The position numbers and the translations under genes were made by a program. A stretch of DNA of 64,000 nt from contig CALGDE010000132.1 in assembly GCA_937883785.1 (NCBI GenBank), forward strand, positions 40,538-104,537. The letters run 5' to 3'. Source of the stretch: an uncultured cyanobacterium. GTDB taxonomy: Bacteria; Cyanobacteriota; Cyanobacteriia; CACIAM-69d. A model generated the notes under the pieces. That model made no database searches and was not told the DNA's origin. It saw only the letters and a list, made by a program, of their open reading frames with translations. Of the stretch, positions 46,222 to 55,561 are shown one piece after another (position 1 is the stretch's first letter; each line of letters starts with the position of its first letter).

Positions 46222-47802
46222 TTAGAACAAGCGACCTTCACCAAGACCGAATTCGACGTAGTGGGCGATCGGAGTAAACTCCTGAGATGCCACTGCTGCG
46301 AAAACGTCGGGGTTATTAGCTAGGTAGCCCGCAATATTGAACGCACCATAGATACGTCCTTCTTCAAACTGGGCGTGGCGAATAACGTGAGTAATTACGC
46401 CATCTTCGAAGCCAACCACATCGGGGTTGTTCACCAGGTACGCTTCTTCATCGATGAAGTTCGTCAGGGCGTCTCTTAGCTCTCCCAGCGAATCACGGTT
46501 CTTTTCGATCGCATCATCAGAGAAGTTTTCCAGCTCAATCCCCGTAAGCACATCCACCGCTGGGGGAGCTGCGGGAGGTGCTGCGGGAGGTGCCGCGGGA
46601 GGCTCCGCTGGGGGAGCTGCGGGAGGTGCTGCGGGAGGGGTTCCAGAGGCGGGCGTTAGGGCTGCGTTAATTTGCGCATCACCCACGTCGGTGCCAATTA
46701 GAGAAGTATTGCCCACAAGACCTGCAAGCTCTGGCGAAACCAGTAGATTGGCTCCCGTTGCGGTTAGCCCATCGGCTCCTACTCCCAAGTTTGGACTGCC
46801 GATGTCGAAGATCGGTGCATTGGCTAAGAGCGTATCCGCAAGGAAGAAGCCGCTGGCGCCAGTGGTGGGGTTGGCTCGGGCTTGGTCAAAGCCAATAGAG
46901 AAGTTGCCCAGGGTTAGAGCGTTGTTAAACGTAACTGAGCCCGTGTGCTCAATGGTGCCGCTCTGCACTTGGCCACCTACCAATGTCAGAGAGCTGGCTT
47001 CTGTGATATCAAAAGCAACGGGGAAATTAGCTGCCGCTGGAGTTGCGGTGCCGTTGGTTCCGGTTAGGTTAAAGCCCACAGAGGAAAGGGCTTCGGTGTC
47101 AAGCAGAACGCTAGTAGCACCGTCAACGACCCTGGTAGGTTCTGAAGTTGGGGGTGCTGCGGGAGGTGCTGCGGGAGGCTCCGCCGGGGGAGCTGCGGGA
47201 GGTGCTGCTGGGGGTTCCGCGGGAGGTGCTGCTGGGGGTTCAGCGGGAGGTGCTGCTGGGGGCGGTTCCGCGGGAGGTGCTGCCGGGGGTGTTGCCGGGG
47301 CTCCTACAGCAGATCTTAGGACGGCGTTAATTTGGGCATCACCGGCGTCGGAGCCAGCTAGGGCAGGGTTGCCTAAAAGACCAGCTACTTCGGGGGCAAC
47401 CAGCAGGTCGGCATTGGTGGCTGTAAAGTCTGTGCCGCTGGCGCTAAGGTTTACGTTGCCCAGGTCAAATACGGGCGATCGCGTCAGCAAATTATCCGCC
47501 AAGAAGAAACCGCTGGCCCCGGTGGTGGCGTCTACTCGCGTCTGGTCAAACTGAACCGAGAAGTTACCGAGGGTAAGGGCGCCGTTGAAGGTAACCGTAC
47601 CCGTGTGCTCAATGGAGCCACTCTGTACTTGCCCATCTGGCTGTAAGGTCAGGGTGCTTGCTTCCGTAATATCAAAAGCAACCGGGAAGTTGGCTGCAGC
47701 GGGAGTGGCTGTGCCGCTGCTGCCAGTTAGCTGAAGCCCTGCGCCGCCAAGAACGGCAGCGTCGATAAAGACGCTAGTTGCGCCGTCAAATACTGTAGTC
47801 AT
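46222..47802 (-). CDS. Modular secreted protein with duplicated domain and Pro/Ala linkers
   Basis: 526 residues. Two copies of a ~165-residue beta-rich domain (each starting DGATSV[FL]xD and containing NFPVAFDITEAS, FNxALTLGNFS and TTGASGFFLAD) are separated by PPAAPPAEPP-type linkers (about residues 170-220 and 400-425). The C-terminal domain DEEAYLVNNPDVVGFEDGVI, then GYLANNPDVFAAV and HYVEFGLGEGRLF, is a repeat found in surface or type I-secreted proteins. No classical signal peptide. Function unknown; adhesive or matrix role inferred. Confidence 0.78.
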   Translation of the reverse strand: MTTVFDGATSVFIDAAVLGGAGLQLTGSSGTATPAAANFPVAFDITEASTLTLQPDGQVQSGSIEHTGTVTFNGALTLGNFSVQFDQTRVDATTGASGFFLADNLLTRSPVFDLGNVNLSASGTDFTATNADLLVAPEVAGLLGNPALAGSDAGDAQINAVLRSAVGAPATPPAAPPAEPPPAAPPAEPPAAPPAEPPAAPPAAPPAEPPAAPPAAPPTSEPTRVVDGATSVLLDTEALSSVGFNLTGTNGTATPAAANFPVAFDITEASSLTLVGGQVQSGTIEHTGSVTFNNALTLGNFSIGFDQARANPTTGASGFFLADTLLANAPIFDIGSPNLGVGADGLTATGANLLVSPELAGLVGNTSLIGTDVGDAQINAALTPASGTPPAAPPAAPPAEPPAAPPAAPPAAPPAVDVLTGIELENFSDDAIEKNRDSLGELRDALTNFIDEEAYLVNNPDVVGFEDGVITHVIRHAQFEEGRIYGAFNIAGYLANNPDVFAAVASQEFTPIAHYVEFGLGEGRLF

Positions 47803-48105
47803 TAATCTCTAAAGAATTCAGCAAGCAATCTGTTGATCGAAGTTAACCAGAAAGTATTGATGGATTGCCGCAGAGAAAGATATAGATCTTTGCTTAAAGG
47901 CGCAACAACCCCAATGTGATACAGCAAACGGTACTCAAGTATAGAGTTAATTGCCGCTGTTTCTGTTTGTTGCTTTGATGGCGGAAAGGGCAGATGCTTG
48001 GTTTCTCCAATGGCAAATATCAGTTTTGTGCGCTTGTGCAAGCATAAGGAGACGATCGCCCCAGCCGAGAAAAAACTGGAGGAGCGATCGCCCCAAAGCT
48101 GCCCA
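47803..48105. other. Intergenic gap, nothing recognised
   Basis: Upstream region of the modular secreted protein. A minus-strand open frame across it has no family features. Confidence 0.4.
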
Positions 48106-48336
48106 CTAATCATCACCACCGTTACGCAGGTCGGCAACGGCTTTGATGAGTTGAACAATTAGGAAAATCCACACCCACCACTCAAAAGAGTTCGGGTAGC
48201 GGTTAGCGAAGTTATCGGCAATGGCAAGGATGGGATTTTCGGTGGTTTGGGTGGTTTGGGCGATCGCGGTTTGGGGTTCGATTTCTGGGCTGGTATTCAC
48301 TTGAATGCTAAAGGTTTGAGTAGTTGCGTAAATCAC
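48106..48336 (-). CDS. Small single-helix membrane protein
   Basis: 76 residues from GTG 48336, picked because CGGAGG lies 8 nt upstream; a longer frame to 48471 has no RBS. Polar N-terminal 50 residues and one C-terminal membrane helix (SFEWWVWIFLIVQLIKAVAD) ending RNGGDD. No family known. Divergent from the NACHT gene, 184 bp between starts, so it may share regulation with it. Confidence 0.55.
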   Translation of the reverse strand: MIYATTQTFSIQVNTSPEIEPQTAIAQTTQTTENPILAIADNFANRYPNSFEWWVWIFLIVQLIKAVADLRNGGDD

Positions 48337-48520
48337 AGTCGACACCTCCGTGGCATTTCGATACTTCCAAGTTAGAGGTGCACCTAACACCTTAGGTAAA
48401 AGAGGTTGTATGTTCTGCGTCAGAGTGTCAGGGCGACAAAATTGACACGATTTTGAATGAGGTGAACGCATAATAGGTATTGCGTGCTACCTCAATTCCC
48501 ATGCATCTACACTGGCATCT

Positions 48521-50854
48521 ATGGCGAAGTCAATTAAAGTTTCGGAAAACGGAAAGCGCTTTTTAAATGAAAAACTGAGGGAAAAAAAATGGTTTTTGAC
48601 TGAGCTGGCAAGTTTCTCTGAAGTTTCACGGCAGACAGTTTCGAAGCTATACAACGGTCATACCGTTGATCTCGAAACCTTACGATTAGTTTGTAAGGCG
48701 CTTCAAATCAAACCCGAAGCTGTTGAAGTGCATTCTTCTGATAAGGAAATTGGAAAAATTGACATTGAGACCATAAGGGAGTTGGTTACGCCGGAAATTA
48801 AGCAACGATGTGGCGTAATGCGAATTCTGGACATGGAGCGCCCCGTTGGAATAGGAAAAATCTTCACAGAAGTGACCGTCTTGGATCGATTGACAGCCAC
48901 TCAGTGGCATAGCGCGGAAGACTTGAAAACACTTAAAGGACAAGCAAAGAATGGATCGACATCGATTTCGACTGATCGGCTAGGCATTCAAGATCTCCAT
49001 AAAGTAAGAATACCCGCCTTGGAAGCTGTTCGTCAAAATCAAGCGTTGATGATTTTAGGCAAGCCAGGTTCAGGGAAAACAACGTTCCTAAAATATTTAG
49101 CAGTTAGTTATCTTTCACATGACTCTACAGAGGATGATATTCCGATTTTTATAGATCTGAGAGAGTTCTCAGAAACAAAAGGTCAACCAACCCTATTAGA
49201 CTTTATTGCTCAAAGATGGTCAGATCTGGGGATTTCTAATTCAAAAAGAACACTAATAGAAGTGTTGAAATTTGGACGAGCGTTCTTACTGCTCGACGGA
49301 TTAGATGAGGTGAGAGAAAGGAATAAGAATCGGATAATTTATGAGCTAGAAAATTTATGTGGTCGCTTCGAAAAATCCAAGATTATAGTTACATGTCGTA
49401 TTGCCGCCAAAGAATATATTTTTGAGCGTTTTGTAGAGGTGGAAATTGCAGATTTTGGAGAATTAGAAATACAGCTCTTTATACAAGGATGGTTTGCTGT
49501 CAAAGGCAAAGATAAAGAGGCAGACGTAATATTAGAACAGCTTGAAGAAGATGAATCTTTAGGTGAATTGGCGTCGAACCCTTTGCTACTAACATTACTC
49601 TGCCTTGTTTTTGAAGAAACTGGTGAATTGCCTTCTAATCGATTTTTACTTTACGAAGAGGGCGTAGACATATTTCTAAAGAAATGGGACGGTAAACGGA
49701 ATATCCAACGTGATGTTGTCTACAAAAAACTATCCAGTAAGCGTAAAGAGAACTTACTAGGTCAGTTAGCCTTTTCTACTTTTATGAGAGGAGACTATTT
49801 CTTTGACAAAAGAGTCGCTCAAAAAGAAATAGTACGATATGTTCGAAATCTTCCAGGAGTACACAAAGACATAGACGAATTACAAGGAGATGGAGAAAGA
49901 ATTTTGAAATCTATTGAAGAGCAGCACGGGCTGTTAGTAGAGCAAGCTCGGGGAGTATATTCATTCTCTCATCTAACCTTTCATGAGTATTTCACGGCAA
50001 AGGAAATCTCCAATAGGCAGGAGTGGAGCGTACTATTCAGGAATCTTACAGATCAAAGTTGGCGTGAAGTTCTCTTCTTGACGGCTAGCTGTCTTAGTAA
50101 TGCTAATAGTTTAATTTTGTCATTGAAAGAGCAAATTGATCTATCTGTCTCTGGGGATTCGAAGATACAGGACTTATTAGTGTGGGTTAATGCAAAAGCA
50201 AAGGGAATTGAGGCTCCTTATGCAAGGGTCACAATAATATTTTATTATCTGGATCTAATACTTAATGCAGATACTGATCTTGGTAAGGCTTGCAATCGAT
50301 TCTCTAGCGATGTCCTCGAATATTCCTTGACTCTTGATGACAAACTAATTCAAGTACTTTTTTGTGCACTCAGACTTACTAAGGATTGCAGCGCCCATAA
50401 CATTTTTGCTCGCAAAGATGAGTTGGCAAGAGTCCAAGAGCATACATTGTCTTTGGATTACACTTTATATATATCGTTGACTTTAGCTGTCAGTAACGCA
50501 TACGCAATGAAAGCCTTTTCATTCGCTAAGGATTTGAAGGAGCAGCAGCAGTCTCTTCAGCTGTATAGAGAACTCGGAAGTTTTAAGGAGAGGCAAGTGT
50601 GGTGGAAACAAAATGGGAATTTATGGATAGAGAGGTTTCGGAAACTGGCAATCAGAAATCGAAATATCGGTCACGATTGGCACTTTACTGATGGTCAAAA
50701 GCAGCAACTTGGAGAATACCGTGATCGCAGCTCAATTTTGATGGAATGTCTAAGTAGCGATTGTTATGTTTCTCGAGAAGTGCGCCAAGAAATCAGCGAC
50801 ACCCTATTCCTCCCGACCGCCGAAATCGAACGCTACAAAGATGAGCGCTCCTAA
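48521..50854 (+). CDS. HTH-NACHT NTPase, bacterial NLR-like (bNACHT)
   Basis: 777 residues. N-terminal XRE-like HTH at ~10-65 (FLTELASFSEVSRQTVSKLY). NACHT domain: Walker A GKPGSGKTT (180-188), Walker B LLLDGLDEV with D259, and a sensor Arg in VTCRIA. NACHT C-terminal helical segments follow (LLYEEGVDIFLKKWDGKRNI, SFSHLTFHEYFTAKEI, WREVLFLTASCLSNANSLIL), then a ~220-residue C-terminal region of unclear nature. Bacterial NACHT proteins include demonstrated anti-phage defence proteins. The gene is visibly AT-richer than its neighbours, suggesting horizontal acquisition. A DUF2442 gene follows. Confidence 0.9.
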   Translation: MAKSIKVSENGKRFLNEKLREKKWFLTELASFSEVSRQTVSKLYNGHTVDLETLRLVCKALQIKPEAVEVHSSDKEIGKIDIETIRELVTPEIKQRCGVMRILDMERPVGIGKIFTEVTVLDRLTATQWHSAEDLKTLKGQAKNGSTSISTDRLGIQDLHKVRIPALEAVRQNQALMILGKPGSGKTTFLKYLAVSYLSHDSTEDDIPIFIDLREFSETKGQPTLLDFIAQRWSDLGISNSKRTLIEVLKFGRAFLLLDGLDEVRERNKNRIIYELENLCGRFEKSKIIVTCRIAAKEYIFERFVEVEIADFGELEIQLFIQGWFAVKGKDKEADVILEQLEEDESLGELASNPLLLTLLCLVFEETGELPSNRFLLYEEGVDIFLKKWDGKRNIQRDVVYKKLSSKRKENLLGQLAFSTFMRGDYFFDKRVAQKEIVRYVRNLPGVHKDIDELQGDGERILKSIEEQHGLLVEQARGVYSFSHLTFHEYFTAKEISNRQEWSVLFRNLTDQSWREVLFLTASCLSNANSLILSLKEQIDLSVSGDSKIQDLLVWVNAKAKGIEAPYARVTIIFYYLDLILNADTDLGKACNRFSSDVLEYSLTLDDKLIQVLFCALRLTKDCSAHNIFARKDELARVQEHTLSLDYTLYISLTLAVSNAYAMKAFSFAKDLKEQQQSLQLYRELGSFKERQVWWKQNGNLWIERFRKLAIRNRNIGHDWHFTDGQKQQLGEYRDRSSILMECLSSDCYVSREVRQEISDTLFLPTAEIERYKDERS

Positions 50855-50875
50855 CAATACCAGTTCTTTAGATTT

Positions 50876-51136
50876 ATGAATTCCCGCGTTACCGCAGTCC
50901 AAACCCGAGCAAACTACACCCTAGAACTTACATTTACCAACGATGAAGTTCGGCTCTATGATTGCTCGCCGATTCTCGATTTTGGTGTTTTTCAAGAGTT
51001 GAAAAACAAAGACTACTTCAAACAGGCAAAAGCTTTTAACGGCACCGTTTGTTGGCCCAATGAGCAAGATATTTGTCCCGACACTCTTTACTTAGATTCT
51101 GTCCCGGTGGCGATCGCTCAAGCCCAGCAAGCCTAG
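50876..51136 (+). CDS. DUF2442 protein
   Basis: 86 residues. RVTAVQTRANYTLELTFTND, then VFQELKNKDYFKQAKAF and VCWPNEQDICPDTLYLDSVP are the DUF2442 pattern. DUF2442 proteins are small beta-rich proteins, frequently beside DUF4160 in toxin-antitoxin-like pairs. No DUF4160 here. 21 nt after the NACHT gene, so likely co-transcribed. Composition is closer to the host than to the NACHT gene. Confidence 0.87.
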   Translation: MNSRVTAVQTRANYTLELTFTNDEVRLYDCSPILDFGVFQELKNKDYFKQAKAFNGTVCWPNEQDICPDTLYLDSVPVAIAQAQQA

Positions 51137-51139
51137 CCC

Positions 51140-51592
51140 CTACGACTCCCGATGCCCCAGCACCTCGATCGCATCCCCCAGCGCCGTAGTCAAATTCAAC
51201 CGAGTCGCCTCATGATCCTGCCGCTCCTTTTCTAATGCCGCGATCGCCTGTTGGAGCTGTATTTTTAATCGCTGGTTTTGCTCAATGGCTGACTGTAAAT
51301 TATCTAACTCTGCATCAGGGGCTGACGGGGCGATCGCCAATTCCACCTCCCCCAAATCCCCTGCTGGATCCCCTGCCGGATCCGCCGCCGTTTGCGCCCT
51401 TAGCTGGGCGATCGTTTGCTGGAGCGCTTCCACATTTTTGCGATGCTGCTGGGTTTCCTGGGTGTAATGGCGCTGCCACTTATCCGAGGCTTGATAGGCC
51501 GCATCGCGATCGCGCTTTAAATCCGCCACCTGCTGTTTCAGCGCCTGAATTTCCTGAATCCACTGGGAAAAATCTTGGGGGTCCGTCGTCAT
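51140..51592 (-). CDS. Coiled-coil hypothetical protein
   Basis: 150 residues, two coiled coils (WIQEIQALKQQVADLKRDRD and LQSAIEQNQRLKIQLQQAIA) joined by an Asp/Pro/Gly linker. No enzymatic motif. Convergent with the DUF2442 gene, 3 nt between stops. Confidence 0.68.
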   Translation of the reverse strand: MTTDPQDFSQWIQEIQALKQQVADLKRDRDAAYQASDKWQRHYTQETQQHRKNVEALQQTIAQLRAQTAADPAGDPAGDLGEVELAIAPSAPDAELDNLQSAIEQNQRLKIQLQQAIAALEKERQDHEATRLNLTTALGDAIEVLGHRES

Positions 51593-51639
51593 AATTTCAC
51601 CCTCTCGGTCCAGAAAGTTTTACACCGCAATACACAAAC

Positions 51640-51765
51640 ACAAAGCCCCCCTTATCAAGGGGGTGGGGGGATCCTCCAAAAACTCCGCCGCCGCTCAAGA
51701 ATCCGAAGAACAGGCGCATTGGCTGAGGATCCCCCCTCAATCCCCCCTTGTTAAGGGGGGAGGTA
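51640..51765. repeat. Inverted pair of a C-rich intergenic repeat
   Basis: CCCCCCTTATCAAGGGGGTG then GGGGGATCCTC at about 51646-51677, and its inverse GAGGATCCCCCCTCAATC then CCCCCCTTGTTAAGGGGGG at about 51726-51762. Each half also contains its own CCCCCCTT/AAGGGGGG palindrome. The same sequence occurs in the coding region at 52428-52467. Confidence 0.8.
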
Positions 51766-51813
51766 ATTTCTTTATTTCGAACTTACGCTACTCAAACTAG
51801 CAAATTGAGACGC

Positions 51814-53517
51814 CTAAGCGGGGGCGGTAGCTTCGGGGGGCGTTTGCGCTTGGGAAAAGGTTTGCAAAAATGATTCGATTTCCCGCGCCGCATCCGTATT
51901 GCCTTTTTTCAAATACAACGTTTGTGCTTTTCGCAACGTCGCCTTGCCCTCTTCAATTTTGCCCTGCTTGCCAAAAATGCCCCCCAAAATTTTCAGCGGT
52001 TCCGGCTCCTCCGGGTTAGTCTGAGCCGTCTTTTGCAACGTGGAGATCGCCTCATCCACCTTGCCCTGGTTATAAAGCACCATCCCCACCACCCAATCAA
52101 ACTCGGGACCGTCCGCGTTAAAATTGCGCTGCACAAAAATTTGGTCCACCTGGAGCGCCGACGCCATTTGCCCCTGTTGGATATACAAATTCCGCGCCAC
52201 CTTTAGGGATAACAACCCCTCCGGCTCCTTGCCCTGCCCGAAAAATCCTGCCGACAATAGCCGATACGCCTCCGCCCAATGGTTATTCGCCTCCACCAGC
52301 GGGTTTAGAAAAGCGATCGCCTCATCAAATCTCTTGGACTCCAACAGCGATCGCGCCTTATCCAACGGGTCTTGATTTTCTTCAGGCGCTTCGGAATCTT
52401 CGGCATCTGATTCTTCTGCAATGGTCTCTGAGGATCCCCCCTCGGTCCCCCCTTCGGTAAGGGGGGAGGCGGATGGTGCTTCTGGCTCTTGGTCAGGCTT
52501 CGGCTGTTCTTCAGCGGACCAAATCGCTTCGTTTTGGGTGAATTCTCCTTCCTCAGCGATCGCCGGCGTCTCCGTCCCAGCCTCGTCCTCAGCAGCATCC
52601 TCTTGTTGATCCGCATCCTTCGCCAACGCCGCCGCATCCCCCTGCACATCCAGCTTCATCACCCGAGGCGCACCCTGGCTAGGCACATCTAGCTGAATTT
52701 CCAACGAAATCGGACCCAAATCCACCTTGGTAGACACCGCCACTTGGTCCACCGGCAAATTGCGCGACTGCACCTGGGAAATGCTCGCTTCCAAAAGCTC
52801 AAACGCCTCATCCAACGTTTTGCGAGGGGGCGCGGTGGGTTTAGCAGGAGCTGAATTTGAAGCGGCAACGGATTCAATGCTGGTTTCCACCGTTGGATCC
52901 AGTCCCAAAGCATCAGCGGAGAAGTTGTCGTCAGTGGGCGCAACGGTGGGCTGAATCGCCGTTTCCACCACCTGCCCCACAATTTTTTGCAGCTCCGCAA
53001 AGTTCATCTTTGGCTGGGGCGGCTGCACGGGTTTTGGCGGTGGCGCAGTTGATTTGACGGCGGGCTGGGGAGGAGTGGTTTTGGTGATCGCCCCTCCATC
53101 CCCAGCATTTTTCACTTCAGTATCTTCAACTGGATCCTCTTTCAGTGTCCGTTTAACGGTGGTTTTCGGTGCTTTCGCCTCATCCAAATCATCCGTCGTA
53201 GGCAACGCACCGGGAGCAGCCAAAGGCATCGTCACCCGCCAATCCGGTTCCGAATCCCCCATGGCCCAGCCTTCCACCGTGACCTGAGGCTCCACCTGAC
53301 TGAGACCCAACTTATCCAGACCGCGCTTGACATAGCCGAGAATCTGCCGCTGATCCGGTGCCAAAATGCCCAGGAACGCAATCACCAGCCCCTCCGAGCG
53401 ATCGCGATTTACCTGCACAGAAACGCCATCCTTATGGAGCGGGCGCGACATCACCGCCGCGATCGCCTCCGCATTTCCCTGGCGGGCGAGGGTTAATAAC
53501 TGGGTCACATTTGCCAT
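51814..53517 (-). CDS. TPR protein with shared N-terminal cyanobacterial domain
   Basis: 567 residues. Residues 1-100 (LTLARQGNAEAIAAVMSRPL, then GLVIAFLGILAPDQRQILGY) form a domain also present at the N-terminus of the protein at 62123-63322. A long acidic/Pro linker (about 105-385) contains a second folded piece (LDEAFELLEASISQVQSRNL, then ISLEIQLDV). The C-terminal ~180 residues are TPR repeats (ARSLLESKRFDEAIAFLNPL, NQGKVDEAISTLQKTAQTNP). Scaffold role likely; partner unknown. Residues SPLTEGGTEGGSSET are encoded by a copy of the C-rich repeat. Confidence 0.75.
   Translation of the reverse strand: MANVTQLLTLARQGNAEAIAAVMSRPLHKDGVSVQVNRDRSEGLVIAFLGILAPDQRQILGYVKRGLDKLGLSQVEPQVTVEGWAMGDSEPDWRVTMPLAAPGALPTTDDLDEAKAPKTTVKRTLKEDPVEDTEVKNAGDGGAITKTTPPQPAVKSTAPPPKPVQPPQPKMNFAELQKIVGQVVETAIQPTVAPTDDNFSADALGLDPTVETSIESVAASNSAPAKPTAPPRKTLDEAFELLEASISQVQSRNLPVDQVAVSTKVDLGPISLEIQLDVPSQGAPRVMKLDVQGDAAALAKDADQQEDAAEDEAGTETPAIAEEGEFTQNEAIWSAEEQPKPDQEPEAPSASPLTEGGTEGGSSETIAEESDAEDSEAPEENQDPLDKARSLLESKRFDEAIAFLNPLVEANNHWAEAYRLLSAGFFGQGKEPEGLLSLKVARNLYIQQGQMASALQVDQIFVQRNFNADGPEFDWVVGMVLYNQGKVDEAISTLQKTAQTNPEEPEPLKILGGIFGKQGKIEEGKATLRKAQTLYLKKGNTDAAREIESFLQTFSQAQTPPEATAPA
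52428..52467. repeat. C-rich repeat copy inside the TPR gene
   Basis: GAGGATCCCCCCTCGG followed by TCCCCCCTTCGGTAAGGGGGG matches the intergenic pair at 51640-51765 and is read in frame within a linker. Confidence 0.8.
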
Positions 53518-53525
53518 GGAAGAAC

Positions 53526-54863
53526 CTAATTTGCCTCACGCAGCAGCAGATAATACAGCCGCCCGGTGGAGCCCGTCACCCCAGCTCGCGCCCCAGCTCG
53601 ATTACCCGTGCCCATAAAATAATCAGCGCGACCGGGACCAATCATGGCGCTGCCTGTATCCTGATCCAGCACAAACCGATTCACTCGATGATATTCAATC
53701 CGCCCGGCACCGTTCACATAGGGCAACGACGTATTTACCAGCGCCAAAGCTCCCGGCGGCATCAGGTCGCGGTCCGTGGCAATGGAGCGATCGGCGGTCA
53801 CCGGTACATTTAGGTTGCCCTGGGCCGGAGCGCCATTGGTCTCCTGGAAGAAAATAAATCGATGATTGCGAGGCAGATAGTTGTTAATTTCCCCGGGGTT
53901 CTGCTCGAACCAGCGAATCATCACCGGCAACGTCATTCCCTGGCGAGGCAGTCGACCATCTTTAGCAATTTCGCCGCCAACGCTCACGTAGGGATAGCCA
54001 TTATTTCCGGCATAGCCCACGGAGGTTATCGATCCATCGGGCAACTGCAACCGCGCCGACCCTTGGATATGTACCAAAAACGCCTCCATGCGATCGCGCA
54101 ACCAAAACAGCTCCTGCCCCTTAATTACGCTTTCGGTGCCCTCGCCATCCTTACCCTCTAGCTCTTCACGGGTGGGATAAGGCTGCTGCCACTGGTCTTG
54201 GTTACCAGGCACGCGATAGAGAGGATAGCGAAACTCTTCGGTGCGCACGCGGCTAGCCCGATAAACCGGAACAAAATATCCGGTGAAATACACCTCGCCC
54301 TGTCCATCTCGACCAACGGACGAATACAGGTCAAACTCACGGGCAACAGCCGTCTGTAATTCCTTCGCCGACTTCGCCGCTACCACCAACTCTCGAAAGC
54401 GCCGCAAACTTCGCACCACTCGCCCATGGGTCACCTCTTCCATCGGATAGTTGCGATAGGCCTCCACCGAGCTGGCGGTGCCCATGTAACGCAGGCTGTA
54501 GTCAATCGATTTCAGCAGATTCCGGCGATCGCCCCGATTTCCAAAAAGCTGCCAATCTGTCCCTAAGGCACTACCCGGCGTCAATGCAGTGGGCGCAGCC
54601 AGGGGAACCTCCACATCACGGCTCAAAGGCTGACCATCGGGAGCGACGGCATTGGGATTGGGCGCGGGTATAGGCTCGCCACCTTTCAACCCGGACAACC
54701 CCGAGGGACCAATGGCAGGCTTTGCCGTCAATAAGGACTGGGATTGGCTATTGGCGTGGGCTGGATGGAGTTTAACGCCGGATACGGTGACTAATCCTAA
54801 GGAGCCAAGGGCGATCGCCACAGAAGCTCCAACGGAGCCAGCACGACTGAAAAAACTACGCAT
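53526..54863 (-). CDS. mltA: Membrane-bound lytic murein transglycosylase A
   Basis: 445 residues. N-terminal signal segment (VGASVAIALGSLGLVTVSGV), a ~100-residue spacer, then the MltA domain (VYFTGYFVPVYRASRVRT, FLVHIQGSARLQLPDG) and the 3D domain with catalytic Asp region VLDQDTGSAMIGPGRADYFM. Cleaves peptidoglycan with formation of 1,6-anhydromuramic ends. Stop lies 9 nt upstream of the TPR gene start on the same strand. Confidence 0.93.
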   Translation of the reverse strand: MRSFFSRAGSVGASVAIALGSLGLVTVSGVKLHPAHANSQSQSLLTAKPAIGPSGLSGLKGGEPIPAPNPNAVAPDGQPLSRDVEVPLAAPTALTPGSALGTDWQLFGNRGDRRNLLKSIDYSLRYMGTASSVEAYRNYPMEEVTHGRVVRSLRRFRELVVAAKSAKELQTAVAREFDLYSSVGRDGQGEVYFTGYFVPVYRASRVRTEEFRYPLYRVPGNQDQWQQPYPTREELEGKDGEGTESVIKGQELFWLRDRMEAFLVHIQGSARLQLPDGSITSVGYAGNNGYPYVSVGGEIAKDGRLPRQGMTLPVMIRWFEQNPGEINNYLPRNHRFIFFQETNGAPAQGNLNVPVTADRSIATDRDLMPPGALALVNTSLPYVNGAGRIEYHRVNRFVLDQDTGSAMIGPGRADYFMGTGNRAGARAGVTGSTGRLYYLLLREAN

Positions 54864-55306
54864 AAGCGAAAAGGTGGTGGTGTGGGATGGCGAACAAGAG
54901 GGCGCAGCGATTACCAGCTGGGCTCTCCCTGAAAAACATTAGGTGAATCAATTCGGCGCGGTCATCAACTAGGTCTCTAATCCAAAAACTACAGGGTTTT
55001 AGGCTTCAGCCCCTCCGCCTGTTCTTTTCACAAGGCTTGTATTCCCTTCTACGCCAGGCGTCTTGCATTGAATTGATGACACGCATCGAAGTCCGATTTA
55101 AAGCAATACCGCTGTGGTCGCTGTAAACCCGAAACATCAACTTTAATTGTTTTTGTTTATGCTTTTTGTATGTTTTTTAAAAGGGATTTGTCAAGGATGA
55201 CGCCAGAAGCAACGTTTGCTCGAACGTGTTCTCTTCGTATTGATTCCCTGGCAATTAGTTCCTTCACCACCCAATTAAAACAATCTAGTTTTGGAATTAG
55301 TGACCT
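54864..55306. other. Intergenic region with one diverged repeat copy
   Basis: Upstream of mltA. Apart from repeat copy F (54953-55088) no gene or motif was recognised. Confidence 0.45.
54953..55088 (-). repeat. Two-hairpin MITE-like repeat, copy F (diverged, inverted)
   Basis: Minus strand: CGTGTCATCAATTCAATGC at the left, GGGGCTGAAGCCTAAAACCC in the middle and GTTGATGACCGCG at the right. The hairpin stems are degraded, so this looks like an old copy. Confidence 0.6.
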
Positions 55307-55561
55307 TTAGAATGAGCGATCAATACTGGAATTAAAGACAGGTTCCACGCGAATCGCCGCCACCTGGGACGGGCGCACCACCATATATTCTCCCTGGACA
55401 TTTTGCATCGGGACGCTGATAAACGTTGTGGAATCAGCTTTGGGCATCAGTTCGCCGCTATACCACTTTTGAAAGGCTTGGATACTGGAAAAGCGCACCT
55501 CTTCGCGGTGGCCGCCTTCTAGCATTAGATGTACGGCAAATTCATCGGGAGTTCTAGCCAT
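55307..55561 (-). CDS. Conserved small hypothetical protein
   Basis: 84 residues. EFAVHLMLEGGHREEVRFSS, then FQKWYSGELMPKA and FISVPMQNVQGEYMVVRPSQ. Compact alpha/beta protein without a family name that I can give. Isolated gene. Confidence 0.65.
   Translation of the reverse strand: MARTPDEFAVHLMLEGGHREEVRFSSIQAFQKWYSGELMPKADSTTFISVPMQNVQGEYMVVRPSQVAAIRVEPVFNSSIDRSF

Noticed and set aside
46427..47554. Long plus-strand open frame opposite the modular secreted protein
   Set aside because: It mirrors the Pro/Ala codons of the minus-strand gene as Gly/Ala repeats; no family features and the minus frame has duplicated domains.
47802..48158. 118-codon minus-strand frame
   Set aside because: Composition unlike a protein domain and it overlaps the better supported 76-residue gene.
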